Below are positions 27,601 through 34,943 of a stretch of DNA of 64,000 bases, piece by piece. The notes below the pieces were generated by a model. It searched no databases. It saw only the letters and a program-made list of their open reading frames with translations, and was not told the DNA's origin. The stretch covers positions 1-64,000 of the forward strand of contig NZ_JH992947.1 of the NCBI RefSeq assembly GCF_000315485.1. The letters are read 5' to 3'. Origin of the DNA: Bacteroides oleiciplenus YIT 12058. Lineage in GTDB: Bacteria > Bacteroidota > Bacteroidia > Bacteroidales > Bacteroidaceae. Numbering within the stretch: position 1 is the stretch's first letter; the number at the start of each line of letters is the position of its first letter. The translations under genes and the position numbers were made by a program.

Positions 27601-28523
27601 AACCAGACGTTATGCTCACGATCAGCAAAGATGGCCCAGATGATATTGTTAGAAAGGGACTGGAGGTTTCGGGAGTCATGAACCACGTGCAGCAGGGATT
27701 CATCCTCCTGATAGACGTACAAACCATTGTCCGTGCCTACCATCAGTCGCCCGTTTCCGTCCAGTGCCAGTGACTTGACGGAGTTATCATGGAAAGCATC
27801 TATCCTCTGCATACGTCCGTCAGCAAGAGTATATTTGAAAAGACATCCTTCCGTACCTATCCAGATGCAACGGCGTGTGGCATCTTCCAGGAGTGAGTTG
27901 ACAAACTGGTTACTTCTTCCCCCGGTGACGGGAAGTTTTATTGTTTCAAAGCGCCCGGTGGCGGGGATGTAGCGGCAACAACCATTGTATGTGCCAATGT
28001 AAAGGTTACCATCCGAAGCGTGAATAAGGGAATAAATAGTCTGGTGTGGAAGTCCTTCGGTGATGGCAGAGAGCCGGCGGGTTTCCGGTGAGTAAGTATA
28101 GAGACCATTCAGCGTTCCCAGCCATAAGATGCCGTCATGCAATGCCAATGTACGGATATCTGTCGGGAAATCCGCCTTCGGTTCTTCGTAAGTATCTGTC
28201 CGGTAGTTATAAATCAGTAAACCGTTATCCGCTCCCAAATAAAGATAAGTGCTATCTACTACTTCACCACAATAAATCCGTGTATTGTTACGTTCACCGA
28301 ATGTAAAATGAGGTTGTGAAGAATAACCATCGTAACTGAACAAGCCTTTGTTGGAGCCTATCCATATCAATCCTTGTGTATCTTGCAGAAAACAACTGAT
28401 GACAGATGCTTCCGCTCCCAGACTGATATTATCAAACAATCGGTAATCGGACTTCTGCCCCGCCAGGCTGCAAGGAAGCCACATCTGTAAGAGTATAAAA
28501 AGGGAAATAATATGTCTGTGCAT
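24630..28523 (-). CDS. hybrid two-component system sensor-regulator (HTCS)
   Basis: 1297 aa one-protein signalling system. Signal peptide (1-21); periplasmic double seven-bladed propeller of Reg_prop repeats (about 30-640, many LWIGT-like strands); Y_Y_Y domain (about 690-755); membrane segment about 764-784; HisKA with H815 in NLSHDLKTP; HATPase with NLLSNAVKYTPEG and GTGIGLYLV; receiver with D1101 (IIADVMMPVMDG); AraC-type DNA-binding domain to the end. It senses an oligosaccharide in the periplasm and activates target operons. The adjacent GH147-GH53-GH2 operon is the likely target, so beta-1,4-galacto-oligosaccharide is the likely signal. Confidence 0.95.
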   Translation of the reverse strand: MHRHIISLFILLQMWLPCSLAGQKSDYRLFDNISLGAEASVISCFLQDTQGLIWIGSNKGLFSYDGYSSQPHFTFGERNNTRIYCGEVVDSTYLYLGADNGLLIYNYRTDTYEEPKADFPTDIRTLALHDGILWLGTLNGLYTYSPETRRLSAITEGLPHQTIYSLIHASDGNLYIGTYNGCCRYIPATGRFETIKLPVTGGRSNQFVNSLLEDATRRCIWIGTEGCLFKYTLADGRMQRIDAFHDNSVKSLALDGNGRLMVGTDNGLYVYQEDESLLHVVHDSRNLQSLSNNIIWAIFADREHNVWLGTDYGISMSRHNSVLRHIPISQITGTGEGNQFYSMLRDTYGTYWFGGTNGLIRFTALMDGEQDVAWYKMGDRKYPLSHNRVRHLYEDREQQLWVATDGSISRYDPTKRQFIHYNIVDSTRRYNANWAYGLFEDRDGQLWIATCLGGIFVVDKENLMRSSGGLYMAEKTYSIHNGLFGMFINQMIPDREGNVWALLYNSPNSIEKINPRTGEVTHIAVGELKGDRTPNFILCAEDGYIWIGFPGGVMRVTPENDSIRMLPFDAYNHYEVLSMAEADGRIWISTTDGFWVADQQTLEVRRLNITDKRFTSMFFDKTSGEFYLGTADGFAISSPEALLAEHLEQPLILTALYVNNQLYQPGIRYSHRINLDYDQNNLVFELSDLPYSLEEKSKLLYRLEGVDREWNLLKPNTNRIIYNNLNYGDYRLIVSKLDAHGKPSEKTYALDIHIIPPWYYTPWAKAVYVLLCLVLILWTINFFRVKNRLKLERLEKEKILEQSQAKMEFFTNLSHDLKTPLSMIIAPISRMLPAIKNPQEKKQLEQVQHNAMKLNSLIHQGLDFNRVDSGNNALLILSQIELVSFVRGLLTLYAEEKTREKQLTFDFHTDREKIYIQMDAIKLESILDNLLSNAVKYTPEGGSVTLRLEIPDEGKEVHISVSDTGIGVPRQDQPYIFQRFFQSPKTAGQKEGTGIGLYLVKTYTELHGGSVLLTSEENKGTTVMLNLPVVSPEQMSVDALSSDAETVSPEAPLILIVDDTQEIAEFIYQILHVKYRCRIAENGKTGMEMAMELSPDLIIADVMMPVMDGLEMVRCLKKHIPTSTIPIILLTAKSDKETELESIQLNIEAFIPKPFEPDILLSRVQQLLAAREMHETKARIEALAAPKEIEAVSYDEKFLANIIHLIEEHISDSELNVNALCEWTSTNNKQMYRKIKQLTGMTPVEYIKSIRMKKAAMLLKQQKFTVAEVMYMVGFSNHSYFSKCFQAEFGVTPKQYI

Positions 28524-28549
28524 ACACTGGGTTATGTTAAAGGTCCGGA

Positions 28550-28557
28550 CAAAGATA
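28550..28557 (-). promoter_or_regulatory. candidate -7 box for the HTCS gene
   Basis: TATCTTTG on the minus strand, 27 bp before the HTCS start, fits TAnnTTTG; no clear -33 box is seen. Confidence 0.35.
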
Positions 28558-28628
28558 GAATTTATCTGGAATAAATCTCAGGCATTGAATAGAAAATTCT
28601 CTAACCTGAGGTTTTTATCAACAAAGTC

Positions 28629-28642
28629 TGCAAACGTTTGCA
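28629..28642. promoter_or_regulatory. perfect LacI-type operator
   Basis: TGCAAACGTTTGCA is a perfect 14-bp palindrome with the central CG typical of LacI/GalR operators. It lies in the divergent region between the HTCS and lacI genes, about 95-170 bp upstream of the two plus-strand promoter boxes. A one-mismatch version is found before susC. Confidence 0.65.
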
Positions 28643-28735
28643 CTATTCTATAACCCGATAATTCTCAACGAAGAAGCTTTTTCTCAGCTATTCCTCTATT
28701 TTTGCAATCGGATTAGTTCGCTTTACATTTTTTAG

Positions 28736-28767
28736 TTTGGCAGCTATCCTCATTTACATTACCTTTG
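28736..28767 (+). promoter_or_regulatory. distal promoter of the lacI operon
   Basis: TTTG (28736-28739), 20-nt spacer, TACCTTTG (28760-28767): a full match to the Bacteroides consensus. Confidence 0.6.
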
Positions 28768-28811
28768 AATAAGATAAGCTGTACCTCAGCAATAAAAATA
28801 AGCAAGCTTAT

Positions 28812-28842
28812 TTTGAACTGCTTTCGGTTTGCATTATCTTTG
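28812..28842 (+). promoter_or_regulatory. proximal promoter of the lacI operon
   Basis: TTTG (28812-28815), 19-nt spacer, TATCTTTG (28835-28842): a full consensus match ending 20 bp before the lacI start codon, so its leader would be very short. Confidence 0.65.
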
Positions 28843-28862
28843 GCTGAAACAATTTATATACC

Positions 28863-29870
28863 ATGAATAAACCGCAGATAACCATCAAGGATATTGCCCG
28901 GGCGTTGAACGTCTCTCCATCCACTGTGTCGAGAGCACTGAAGGACAACCCGGATATCAGCCAGGAAACCCGCAACCTCATACACGCTTATGCCAAGGAG
29001 CATAACTACAAGCCTAATGTACTCGCTGTTAATCTTCGTGCCAGCCGCTCGAACACAATTGGTGTGATTGTACCTCAGTTGGTGCACCACTTTTTCTCGT
29101 GCGTGCTGAGTGGAATAGAAAAAGCGGCGGGCAAAGCGGGGTATAATATTCTGGTAGCACAGAGCAACGAATCTTATGAACAGGAAGTAAAGATAGTGCA
29201 CTCATTCCTTGCCGCCCGCGTCTGTGGCGTGATTGCTTCACTGGCAAAAGATACTTCCCAATACGACCATTATCAGGAGTTGCTGAACAACAACATCCCC
29301 ATTGTTTTCTACGACCGCATCTGTACGGGACTAAAGACGGAACGGGTGGTAGTGGATGATTATGCCGGTTCTTTCGCCGCTGTGGAGTATATGATACAGA
29401 CCGGCTGCAAACGCATTCTGTTTTATGGCGCAGCGCCTCATCTGGAAATCACCAAGAACCGCCGGAACGGGTATCTGGACGCAATGAAGAAGTATAAAAT
29501 TCCTGTGGATGACAGCATGATTATGTTGTGTGACACGCGTGAACGCGCCATAGCCATCACCCCGGATATATTGGAAGGTTCCAATCACCCGGATGGTTTC
29601 TTTGCCATCAACGATGAAACGGCCTCAGGGATTCTTTATGCCTGCAAACTGGTAGGGAAAAGAGTCCCCGATGAGGTATCCATCTGCGGATTTACCGACG
29701 GAGCAATTGCCCAAAGCACCGACCCGAAACTGACAACCGTGGAACAACATGGTGAGGAAGTAGGAAAAAGCGCTTTCAGTATTCTGATAGACAAACTGGA
29801 AGGGAATGATGAAAGAAGCAGTAACAAGATTGTAAGGACAAATCTTGTGGTAAGGGGAACTACAAAGTAA
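28863..29870 (+). CDS. LacI-family transcriptional regulator
   Basis: 335 aa. Helix-turn-helix at 5-27 (TIKDIARALNVSPSTVSRAL), hinge near 45-58 (YKPNVLAVNLRASRSNTIG), then the periplasmic-binding-like sensor domain (GVIVPQ to the C-terminus, with the FAINDETASGIL and PDEVSICGF stretches). The hinge LRASR has the residues that intercalate at a central CG, in line with the two operator-like sites. First gene of a unit with an MFS transporter 23 bp downstream. The likely ligand is maltose or a related alpha-glucoside or its phosphate, inferred from neighbours; no autoregulation data are available. Confidence 0.92.
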   Translation: MNKPQITIKDIARALNVSPSTVSRALKDNPDISQETRNLIHAYAKEHNYKPNVLAVNLRASRSNTIGVIVPQLVHHFFSCVLSGIEKAAGKAGYNILVAQSNESYEQEVKIVHSFLAARVCGVIASLAKDTSQYDHYQELLNNNIPIVFYDRICTGLKTERVVVDDYAGSFAAVEYMIQTGCKRILFYGAAPHLEITKNRRNGYLDAMKKYKIPVDDSMIMLCDTRERAIAITPDILEGSNHPDGFFAINDETASGILYACKLVGKRVPDEVSICGFTDGAIAQSTDPKLTTVEQHGEEVGKSAFSILIDKLEGNDERSSNKIVRTNLVVRGTTK

Positions 29871-29893
29871 TTAACAAAATATCTAATATAAGA

Positions 29894-31270
29894 ATGAAAG
29901 TAAAACCCGATTTGAGCTTTTGGAAGCTGTGGAACATCAGCTTCGGTTTTTTCGGCGTACAGATTGCGTACGCCTTGCAGAGTGCAAACATCAGCCGTAT
30001 TTTTGCAACACTGGGTGCAGACCCGCATAGTTTAAGTTATTTCTGGATATTGCCACCGCTGGCGGGTATTCTGGTGCAACCCATTGTGGGCGCTGCAAGC
30101 GACAAGACGTGGACACGCTTCGGACGCCGTATTCCTTACCTGTTTGTAGGCTCACTGGTAGCCGTACTGGTGATGTGCCTGTTACCCAATGCCGGAAGTT
30201 TCGGTATGGCAGTGAGCACAGCAATGATATTCGGACTGGTATCGCTGATGTTTCTGGACACTTCCATTAACATGGCAATGCAGCCGTTCAAAATGATGGT
30301 GGGCGACATGGTGAATGAAAAGCAAAAGGGGCTTGCTTACTCTATCCAAAGCTTCCTGTGCAATGCCGGTAGTCTCGTAGGTTTCCTGTTCCCGTTTATC
30401 TTTACATGGATTGGCATCAGCAATGTAGCTCCACAAGGTGTAGTTCCCGACTCGGTGATTTATTCCTTCTATATCGGCGCCGCTATTTTGATACTTTGTG
30501 TCATTTATACCACAGTGAAAGTAAAGGAGATGCCGCCTGCTGAATATGCAGAATACCACGGCATCACCGAAGAGGAAGAAAAAGAAAAGATCAATATGGT
30601 GAAACTGCTGGTGAAAGCACCGAAAGCTTTCTGGACAGTAGGTTTGGTTCAGTTCTTCTGCTGGTTCGCTTTCATGTTCATGTGGACATATACCAACGGT
30701 AGTGTGGCAGCCAATGTATTTGATGCCCCGACAGTGGAAACAGCAGTAAACGGCATCAGCAAAGTAGTGTTGGACACCAAGAGCACTCAATATCAAAATG
30801 CTGCCGACTGGGTAGGCGTATTGTTTGCCGTACAGGCTATTGGCTCTGTACTGTGGGCTGTCTGTATCCCGTTGTTCAAAGACCGCAAACTTATCTACTC
30901 CCTCAGTCTGGTATTGGGTGGATTGGGTTTCATCTCCACGTATTTTGTTCATAATCAATATGTACTGTTCATCTCCTTCTTACTGATTGGTTGCGCCTGG
31001 GCAGCTATGCTGGCATTGCCTTTCACCATCCTGACCAATGCACTGAGCGGTGGACACATGGGAACTTATCTGGGCCTATTCAACGGTACTATCTGCATTC
31101 CACAGATTGTGGCAGCTTCACTGGGTGGAAGTATTCTGGCTCTGTTCACTCCAAAAGGAGTACTCCCGCCCGAGATCAATATGCTGGTTATGGCGGGTGT
31201 TATGCTGATTATTGGTGCTATTTGTGTGTATTTCATCAAAGAGACAAAAGGAGAACAGGTGAAAGCATAA
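29894..31270 (+). CDS. MFS disaccharide transporter (maltose/sucrose-like)
   Basis: 458 aa with about 12 hydrophobic segments. The start WKLWNISFGFFGVQIAYALQ, the loop PIVGAASDKTWTRFGRR (the MFS signature between helices 2 and 3) and ISRIFATLG match the SLC45-like/GPH-type sugar transporter group that Bacteroides carry beside maltose phosphorylase genes. It would move a disaccharide such as maltose across the inner membrane for phosphorolysis by the GH65 enzyme. A strong terminator follows 12 bp after the stop. Confidence 0.85.
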   Translation: MKVKPDLSFWKLWNISFGFFGVQIAYALQSANISRIFATLGADPHSLSYFWILPPLAGILVQPIVGAASDKTWTRFGRRIPYLFVGSLVAVLVMCLLPNAGSFGMAVSTAMIFGLVSLMFLDTSINMAMQPFKMMVGDMVNEKQKGLAYSIQSFLCNAGSLVGFLFPFIFTWIGISNVAPQGVVPDSVIYSFYIGAAILILCVIYTTVKVKEMPPAEYAEYHGITEEEEKEKINMVKLLVKAPKAFWTVGLVQFFCWFAFMFMWTYTNGSVAANVFDAPTVETAVNGISKVVLDTKSTQYQNAADWVGVLFAVQAIGSVLWAVCIPLFKDRKLIYSLSLVLGGLGFISTYFVHNQYVLFISFLLIGCAWAAMLALPFTILTNALSGGHMGTYLGLFNGTICIPQIVAASLGGSILALFTPKGVLPPEINMLVMAGVMLIIGAICVYFIKETKGEQVKA

Positions 31271-31282
31271 TCCTTACGAATG

Positions 31283-31315
31283 AAAAGAAGTAGCCACGAG
31301 CTACTTCTTTTTTTT
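31283..31315 (+). terminator. rho-independent terminator after the MFS gene
   Basis: AAAAGAAGTAGC (31283-31294), loop CACGA, GCTACTTCTTTT (31300-31311), ending in a T8 run. A 12-bp perfect stem. It splits the GH65 gene from lacI-MFS, so GH65 is probably read from its own promoter in 31316-31414 or by readthrough. Confidence 0.85.
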
Positions 31316-31414
31316 ATCAACGGGTTAAATTTTGTCTTCTTTTTTTCCTCTTACTGCCGTTTATCCGTTTATTTGTTTATCTTTACGGCCATAATCACCA
31401 ACGAAATACACGCC

Positions 31415-33727
31415 ATGAAGAGATACCTTAAAACCGATGAATGGAATATTATTGAAGATAACTTTCACGCTGATAACCTGCGAATGTCCGAAAGTATATT
31501 CAGCCTGGGGAACGGACGCTTCGGACAACGGGGGAATTTTGAAGAGCCTTATTCGAGCGACTCGTATCGCGGTTCATTCGTAGCCGGCATCACTTTTCTG
31601 GATAAAACACGTGTAGGTTGGTGGAAGAACGGCTTTCCCGCTTTCTACACCCGCATTCCCTATGCGGCAGACTGGAGTCGTGTCAGCCTCCGCCTCATCG
31701 ACGAAGAACTGGATCTGGCACAGTGGGATGTAAACAGTTTCAACCGCAGGCTCGATATGAAAGCCGGTATCTCTTACCGCGACTTTGAAGTGACCTCTCC
31801 CAGAGGAAACCAATTGTGTATACACGTAGAACACATTGACAACATGGCACACCCCAATTTGTGCCTGGTGAAATATAACGTAACTTCCATCAATTATACC
31901 GGCAAGATATCACTCGTCCCTTCTCTGAATGCCATCATAACAAACAAAGATGATGAACAGAGTGAAAAGATATGGAATATCCTGCGTTCCGGCGTCACCA
32001 AAGATTGTGCATACTTATGGACACAAACCCGGCGGGAAGATGCACAAGTATGTTATGCCATGACATATCATTTCTTCAAAAATGGCAAAGAAACCACATC
32101 CAATCCCATACGAATTGAAAAGGAAAAACAAACCGGATTCAGCCTTGGGGCAGACGTGAAACCGGGGGATAACATCACGCTCATCAAATACACAGCTATC
32201 ACTTCGTCACTCTATTATGAACGTCATGACCTGATTGAGCATTCCATCGCCGAAGCCCGTCAGGCCAAGGTTTCCGGTTGGGAAACATTGGCTGACGATC
32301 ATCAGCAAGCCTGGAAAGATATTTGGAACGAAATGGACGTCACCATCGAAGGCGACCCGGAAGCGCAGCAGGGTATCCGGTATAATATCTTCCAGCTATG
32401 CCAGACGTACCGGGGAGATGACCCGCGCCTGAACATCGGCCCCAAAGGATTTACCGGTGAAAGATATGGTGGAAATACGTACTGGAACACGGAACTTTGC
32501 TGTGTGCCGTTTTTCCTGCTCTCCACTCCGAGAGAGATTGTGAAGAACCTGCTGATATACCGCTACAACCAATTGCCCAAAGCCATAGAAAATGCTCGGA
32601 AACTGGGTTTCAAAGATGGTGCCGCACTGTTTCCGCAAGTGACCAATAACGGTGAAGAGTGCCATAGCGAATGGGAAATCACCTTCGAGGAAATACATCG
32701 CAACAATATCATTGTATATGCCATTGCACAGCACGCAGCATTGACAGGTAGCAAGGATTACGTTGCCAAATACGGCTTGGAAGTGATGATTGCCGTCTCC
32801 CGCTTCTGGAGCCAGCGTGTATCATTCTCAAAGCCAAAACAAAAGTACGTGATACTGGGCGTGACGGGACCGGATGAATACGAAAACAACGTGGATAATA
32901 ACTGGTACACGAACTATTCGTGCGTGCAATGCCTGCGAATGACTCTCAGATACATTGAAATCATTGCCGGAGAATATCCGGACGAATACGCACGTGTCCG
33001 CCGTGTCACCAACCTCCGCCAACAGGAAGAAGCTGAACGTTGGCGCGATATCATCGACCGCATGTACCTGCCGGAAGACAAAGAACTGGGAATCTTCGTA
33101 CAGAATGACGGCTATCTGGACAAGGAGTTGAAAAGTACCGACGCCATCCCGCCTGAAGAACGCCCCATCAATCAGCATTGGTCCTGGGACCGCATCCTGC
33201 GTTCGTGCTACATCAAGCAAAGCGATGTTTTGCTGGGTTTATATCTGTATTATTTCCATTTTGATAAAGAAACTGTCCGCCGCAACTTCGAGTTTTATGA
33301 GGCTATGACGGTGCACGAATCTTCACTTTCTCCTCACATCCACTCCATCCTTGCCGCCCGCATCGGTGAAGTGGAACGGGCCTACCAACTCTTCATGCAT
33401 GCTACCCGCCTCGACCTGGATGACTACAACAACGAAACACACCAGGGACTCCACATCACCAGTATGCCAGGCAGTTGGCTTGCCATTGTGCGAGGCTTTG
33501 CAGGTATGGAAGTTCTGGAGAATACACTGAGCTTTTCACCCGTTGTACCGGAAAAATGGAAAGGTTATTCGTTCCAAGTGAATTATCAGGGGCGTACATT
33601 ATACATGCACATAGGAAAGGAGATAAAAATCTCGCTGATTGCCGGAGATGAGTTGAACATACAAGTATACCAAAACGTTTATAGCCTGAAATCGGGCACA
33701 GACTTAAAGCTCAGGATAGAAGACTAA
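31415..33727 (+). CDS. GH65 alpha-glucoside phosphorylase (maltose/kojibiose type)
   Basis: 770 aa, cytoplasmic, no signal peptide. The ATG at 31415 is chosen because the longer frame (from 31280) would run through the terminator and GH65 proteins begin near this point (LKTDEWNIIEDNF). N-terminal beta-sandwich (about 10-270), helical linker, alpha/alpha barrel with catalytic E488 in TGPDEYENNVDNNWYTNY (Lactobacillus brevis maltose phosphorylase uses E487), phosphate-site motif KQSDVLL, and a small C-terminal beta domain. It splits a disaccharide with phosphate into glucose and beta-glucose 1-phosphate. The exact linkage is not readable from sequence. Confidence 0.9.
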   Translation: MKRYLKTDEWNIIEDNFHADNLRMSESIFSLGNGRFGQRGNFEEPYSSDSYRGSFVAGITFLDKTRVGWWKNGFPAFYTRIPYAADWSRVSLRLIDEELDLAQWDVNSFNRRLDMKAGISYRDFEVTSPRGNQLCIHVEHIDNMAHPNLCLVKYNVTSINYTGKISLVPSLNAIITNKDDEQSEKIWNILRSGVTKDCAYLWTQTRREDAQVCYAMTYHFFKNGKETTSNPIRIEKEKQTGFSLGADVKPGDNITLIKYTAITSSLYYERHDLIEHSIAEARQAKVSGWETLADDHQQAWKDIWNEMDVTIEGDPEAQQGIRYNIFQLCQTYRGDDPRLNIGPKGFTGERYGGNTYWNTELCCVPFFLLSTPREIVKNLLIYRYNQLPKAIENARKLGFKDGAALFPQVTNNGEECHSEWEITFEEIHRNNIIVYAIAQHAALTGSKDYVAKYGLEVMIAVSRFWSQRVSFSKPKQKYVILGVTGPDEYENNVDNNWYTNYSCVQCLRMTLRYIEIIAGEYPDEYARVRRVTNLRQQEEAERWRDIIDRMYLPEDKELGIFVQNDGYLDKELKSTDAIPPEERPINQHWSWDRILRSCYIKQSDVLLGLYLYYFHFDKETVRRNFEFYEAMTVHESSLSPHIHSILAARIGEVERAYQLFMHATRLDLDDYNNETHQGLHITSMPGSWLAIVRGFAGMEVLENTLSFSPVVPEKWKGYSFQVNYQGRTLYMHIGKEIKISLIAGDELNIQVYQNVYSLKSGTDLKLRIED

Positions 33728-33759
33728 AGTCTGCTTGTCATAACAAAGCACAATAATAG

Positions 33760-33796
33760 AAACCGGGAGAACATTTTTCTGTTTTTCCGGTTTTAT
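33760..33796 (+). terminator. weak terminator after GH65
   Basis: AAACCGG (33760-33766) pairs with CCGGTTT (33787-33793) followed by a short T run, in the 96-bp gap before the efflux operon. Confidence 0.45.
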
Positions 33797-33823
33797 GCAT
33801 TTATACCTAAACGAACAACTTGT

Positions 33824-34876
33824 ATGAAGAAAATCTATCTGTTCGCCCTTGCCGCGACGCTGCTTGTCACGTCGTGCGGGCAAAAGAAGGAGGGTGAAAC
33901 CGCCCTTATCCGGCCTGTTAAGACAACGACCGTCAGTTCCCAATCGGTCATCCGGAAAGACTTCTCCGGAATAGTGGAAGCCGTGGAATACGTAAAACTT
34001 GCCTTTCGCGTCAGCGGACAAGTCATCAACCTGCCTGTTGTGGAAGGGCAACGGGTAAAGAAAGGCCAGTTGATTGCTGCCATCGACCCGCGCGACATCT
34101 CCCTGCAATATGCCGCCGACAAAGCAGCTTATGAAACTGCTGCCGCACAAGTGGAGCGCAACAAACGCCTGCTGGGACGCCAAGCCATCTCCGTGCAGGA
34201 ATACGAAATCAGTGTAGCCAATTACCAGAAGGCAAAATCCGCCTATGAGCTATCCAGCAATAATATGAGAGATACGAAGTTGACAGCTCCGTTCGACGGT
34301 TCCATCGAGAAGCGCCTGGTGGAAAATTATCAGCGTGTCAACTCCGGCGAAGGCATTGTGCAGTTGGTGAATACGCAGAAGCTTCGCATCAAATTCACGG
34401 TGCCGGATGATTATCTGTATCTGCTTCGTGCAAAAGATGTGACATTCCAGGTGGTATTCGACAGCTATCCGGGAGTAACGTTCAACGCACGACTGGAAGA
34501 ATATCTGGATATTTCAACAGACGGGACGGGAATACCGGTAACCATCAGGATAGACGACCCAGCTTTCGACCACAGCTTTTATGACGTGAAGCCAGGATTC
34601 ACATGTAAAATCAAACTGGCTTCGGACGTAGCCCCGTTCATGGAAGAAAAGTTGATGAATGTTCCGCTCAGTGCTGTCTTTGGTGAGAGTGAAAATAAGA
34701 AAACGTATGTGTGGGTAGTTAAGGACGGCAAGGTAAGCCGCCGGGAAGTGACAGTATACTCTCCGACGGGTGAAGCCAATGTTCTGATTTCGGCCGGACT
34801 GCAACCGGGAGAAAGTGTCGTGATAGCCGGAGTACACCAATTGGTGGAAGGACAGACGGTGAAGGTAATCAATTGA
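33824..34876 (+). CDS. RND efflux periplasmic adaptor (membrane fusion protein)
   Basis: 350 aa lipoprotein: lipobox VTSC at about residue 18. Barrel-sandwich/lipoyl halves (VKLAFRVSGQVINLPVVEGQRVKKGQLIAAIDPRD and the return strand TKLTAPFDGSIEKRLVENYQRVNSGEGI), separated by a short alpha-hairpin (about 85-145), then beta-barrel and membrane-proximal domains (HlyD/AcrA type). It links the inner-membrane pump to the outer-membrane channel encoded next. First of three plus-strand genes; gaps of 67 and 2 bp support one operon. Confidence 0.93.
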   Translation: MKKIYLFALAATLLVTSCGQKKEGETALIRPVKTTTVSSQSVIRKDFSGIVEAVEYVKLAFRVSGQVINLPVVEGQRVKKGQLIAAIDPRDISLQYAADKAAYETAAAQVERNKRLLGRQAISVQEYEISVANYQKAKSAYELSSNNMRDTKLTAPFDGSIEKRLVENYQRVNSGEGIVQLVNTQKLRIKFTVPDDYLYLLRAKDVTFQVVFDSYPGVTFNARLEEYLDISTDGTGIPVTIRIDDPAFDHSFYDVKPGFTCKIKLASDVAPFMEEKLMNVPLSAVFGESENKKTYVWVVKDGKVSRREVTVYSPTGEANVLISAGLQPGESVVIAGVHQLVEGQTVKVIN

Positions 34877-34943
34877 TATCGTTTGATACCTGGCAAAAAA
34901 GCCACGTGATGAATATCCCCAATAAACCTAAACATTTTAAATT

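Noticed and set aside
31280..31414. A 45-residue N-terminal extension of the GH65 gene.
   Set aside because: It would begin inside a strong terminator hairpin, and GH65 proteins normally start near the ATG at 31415.
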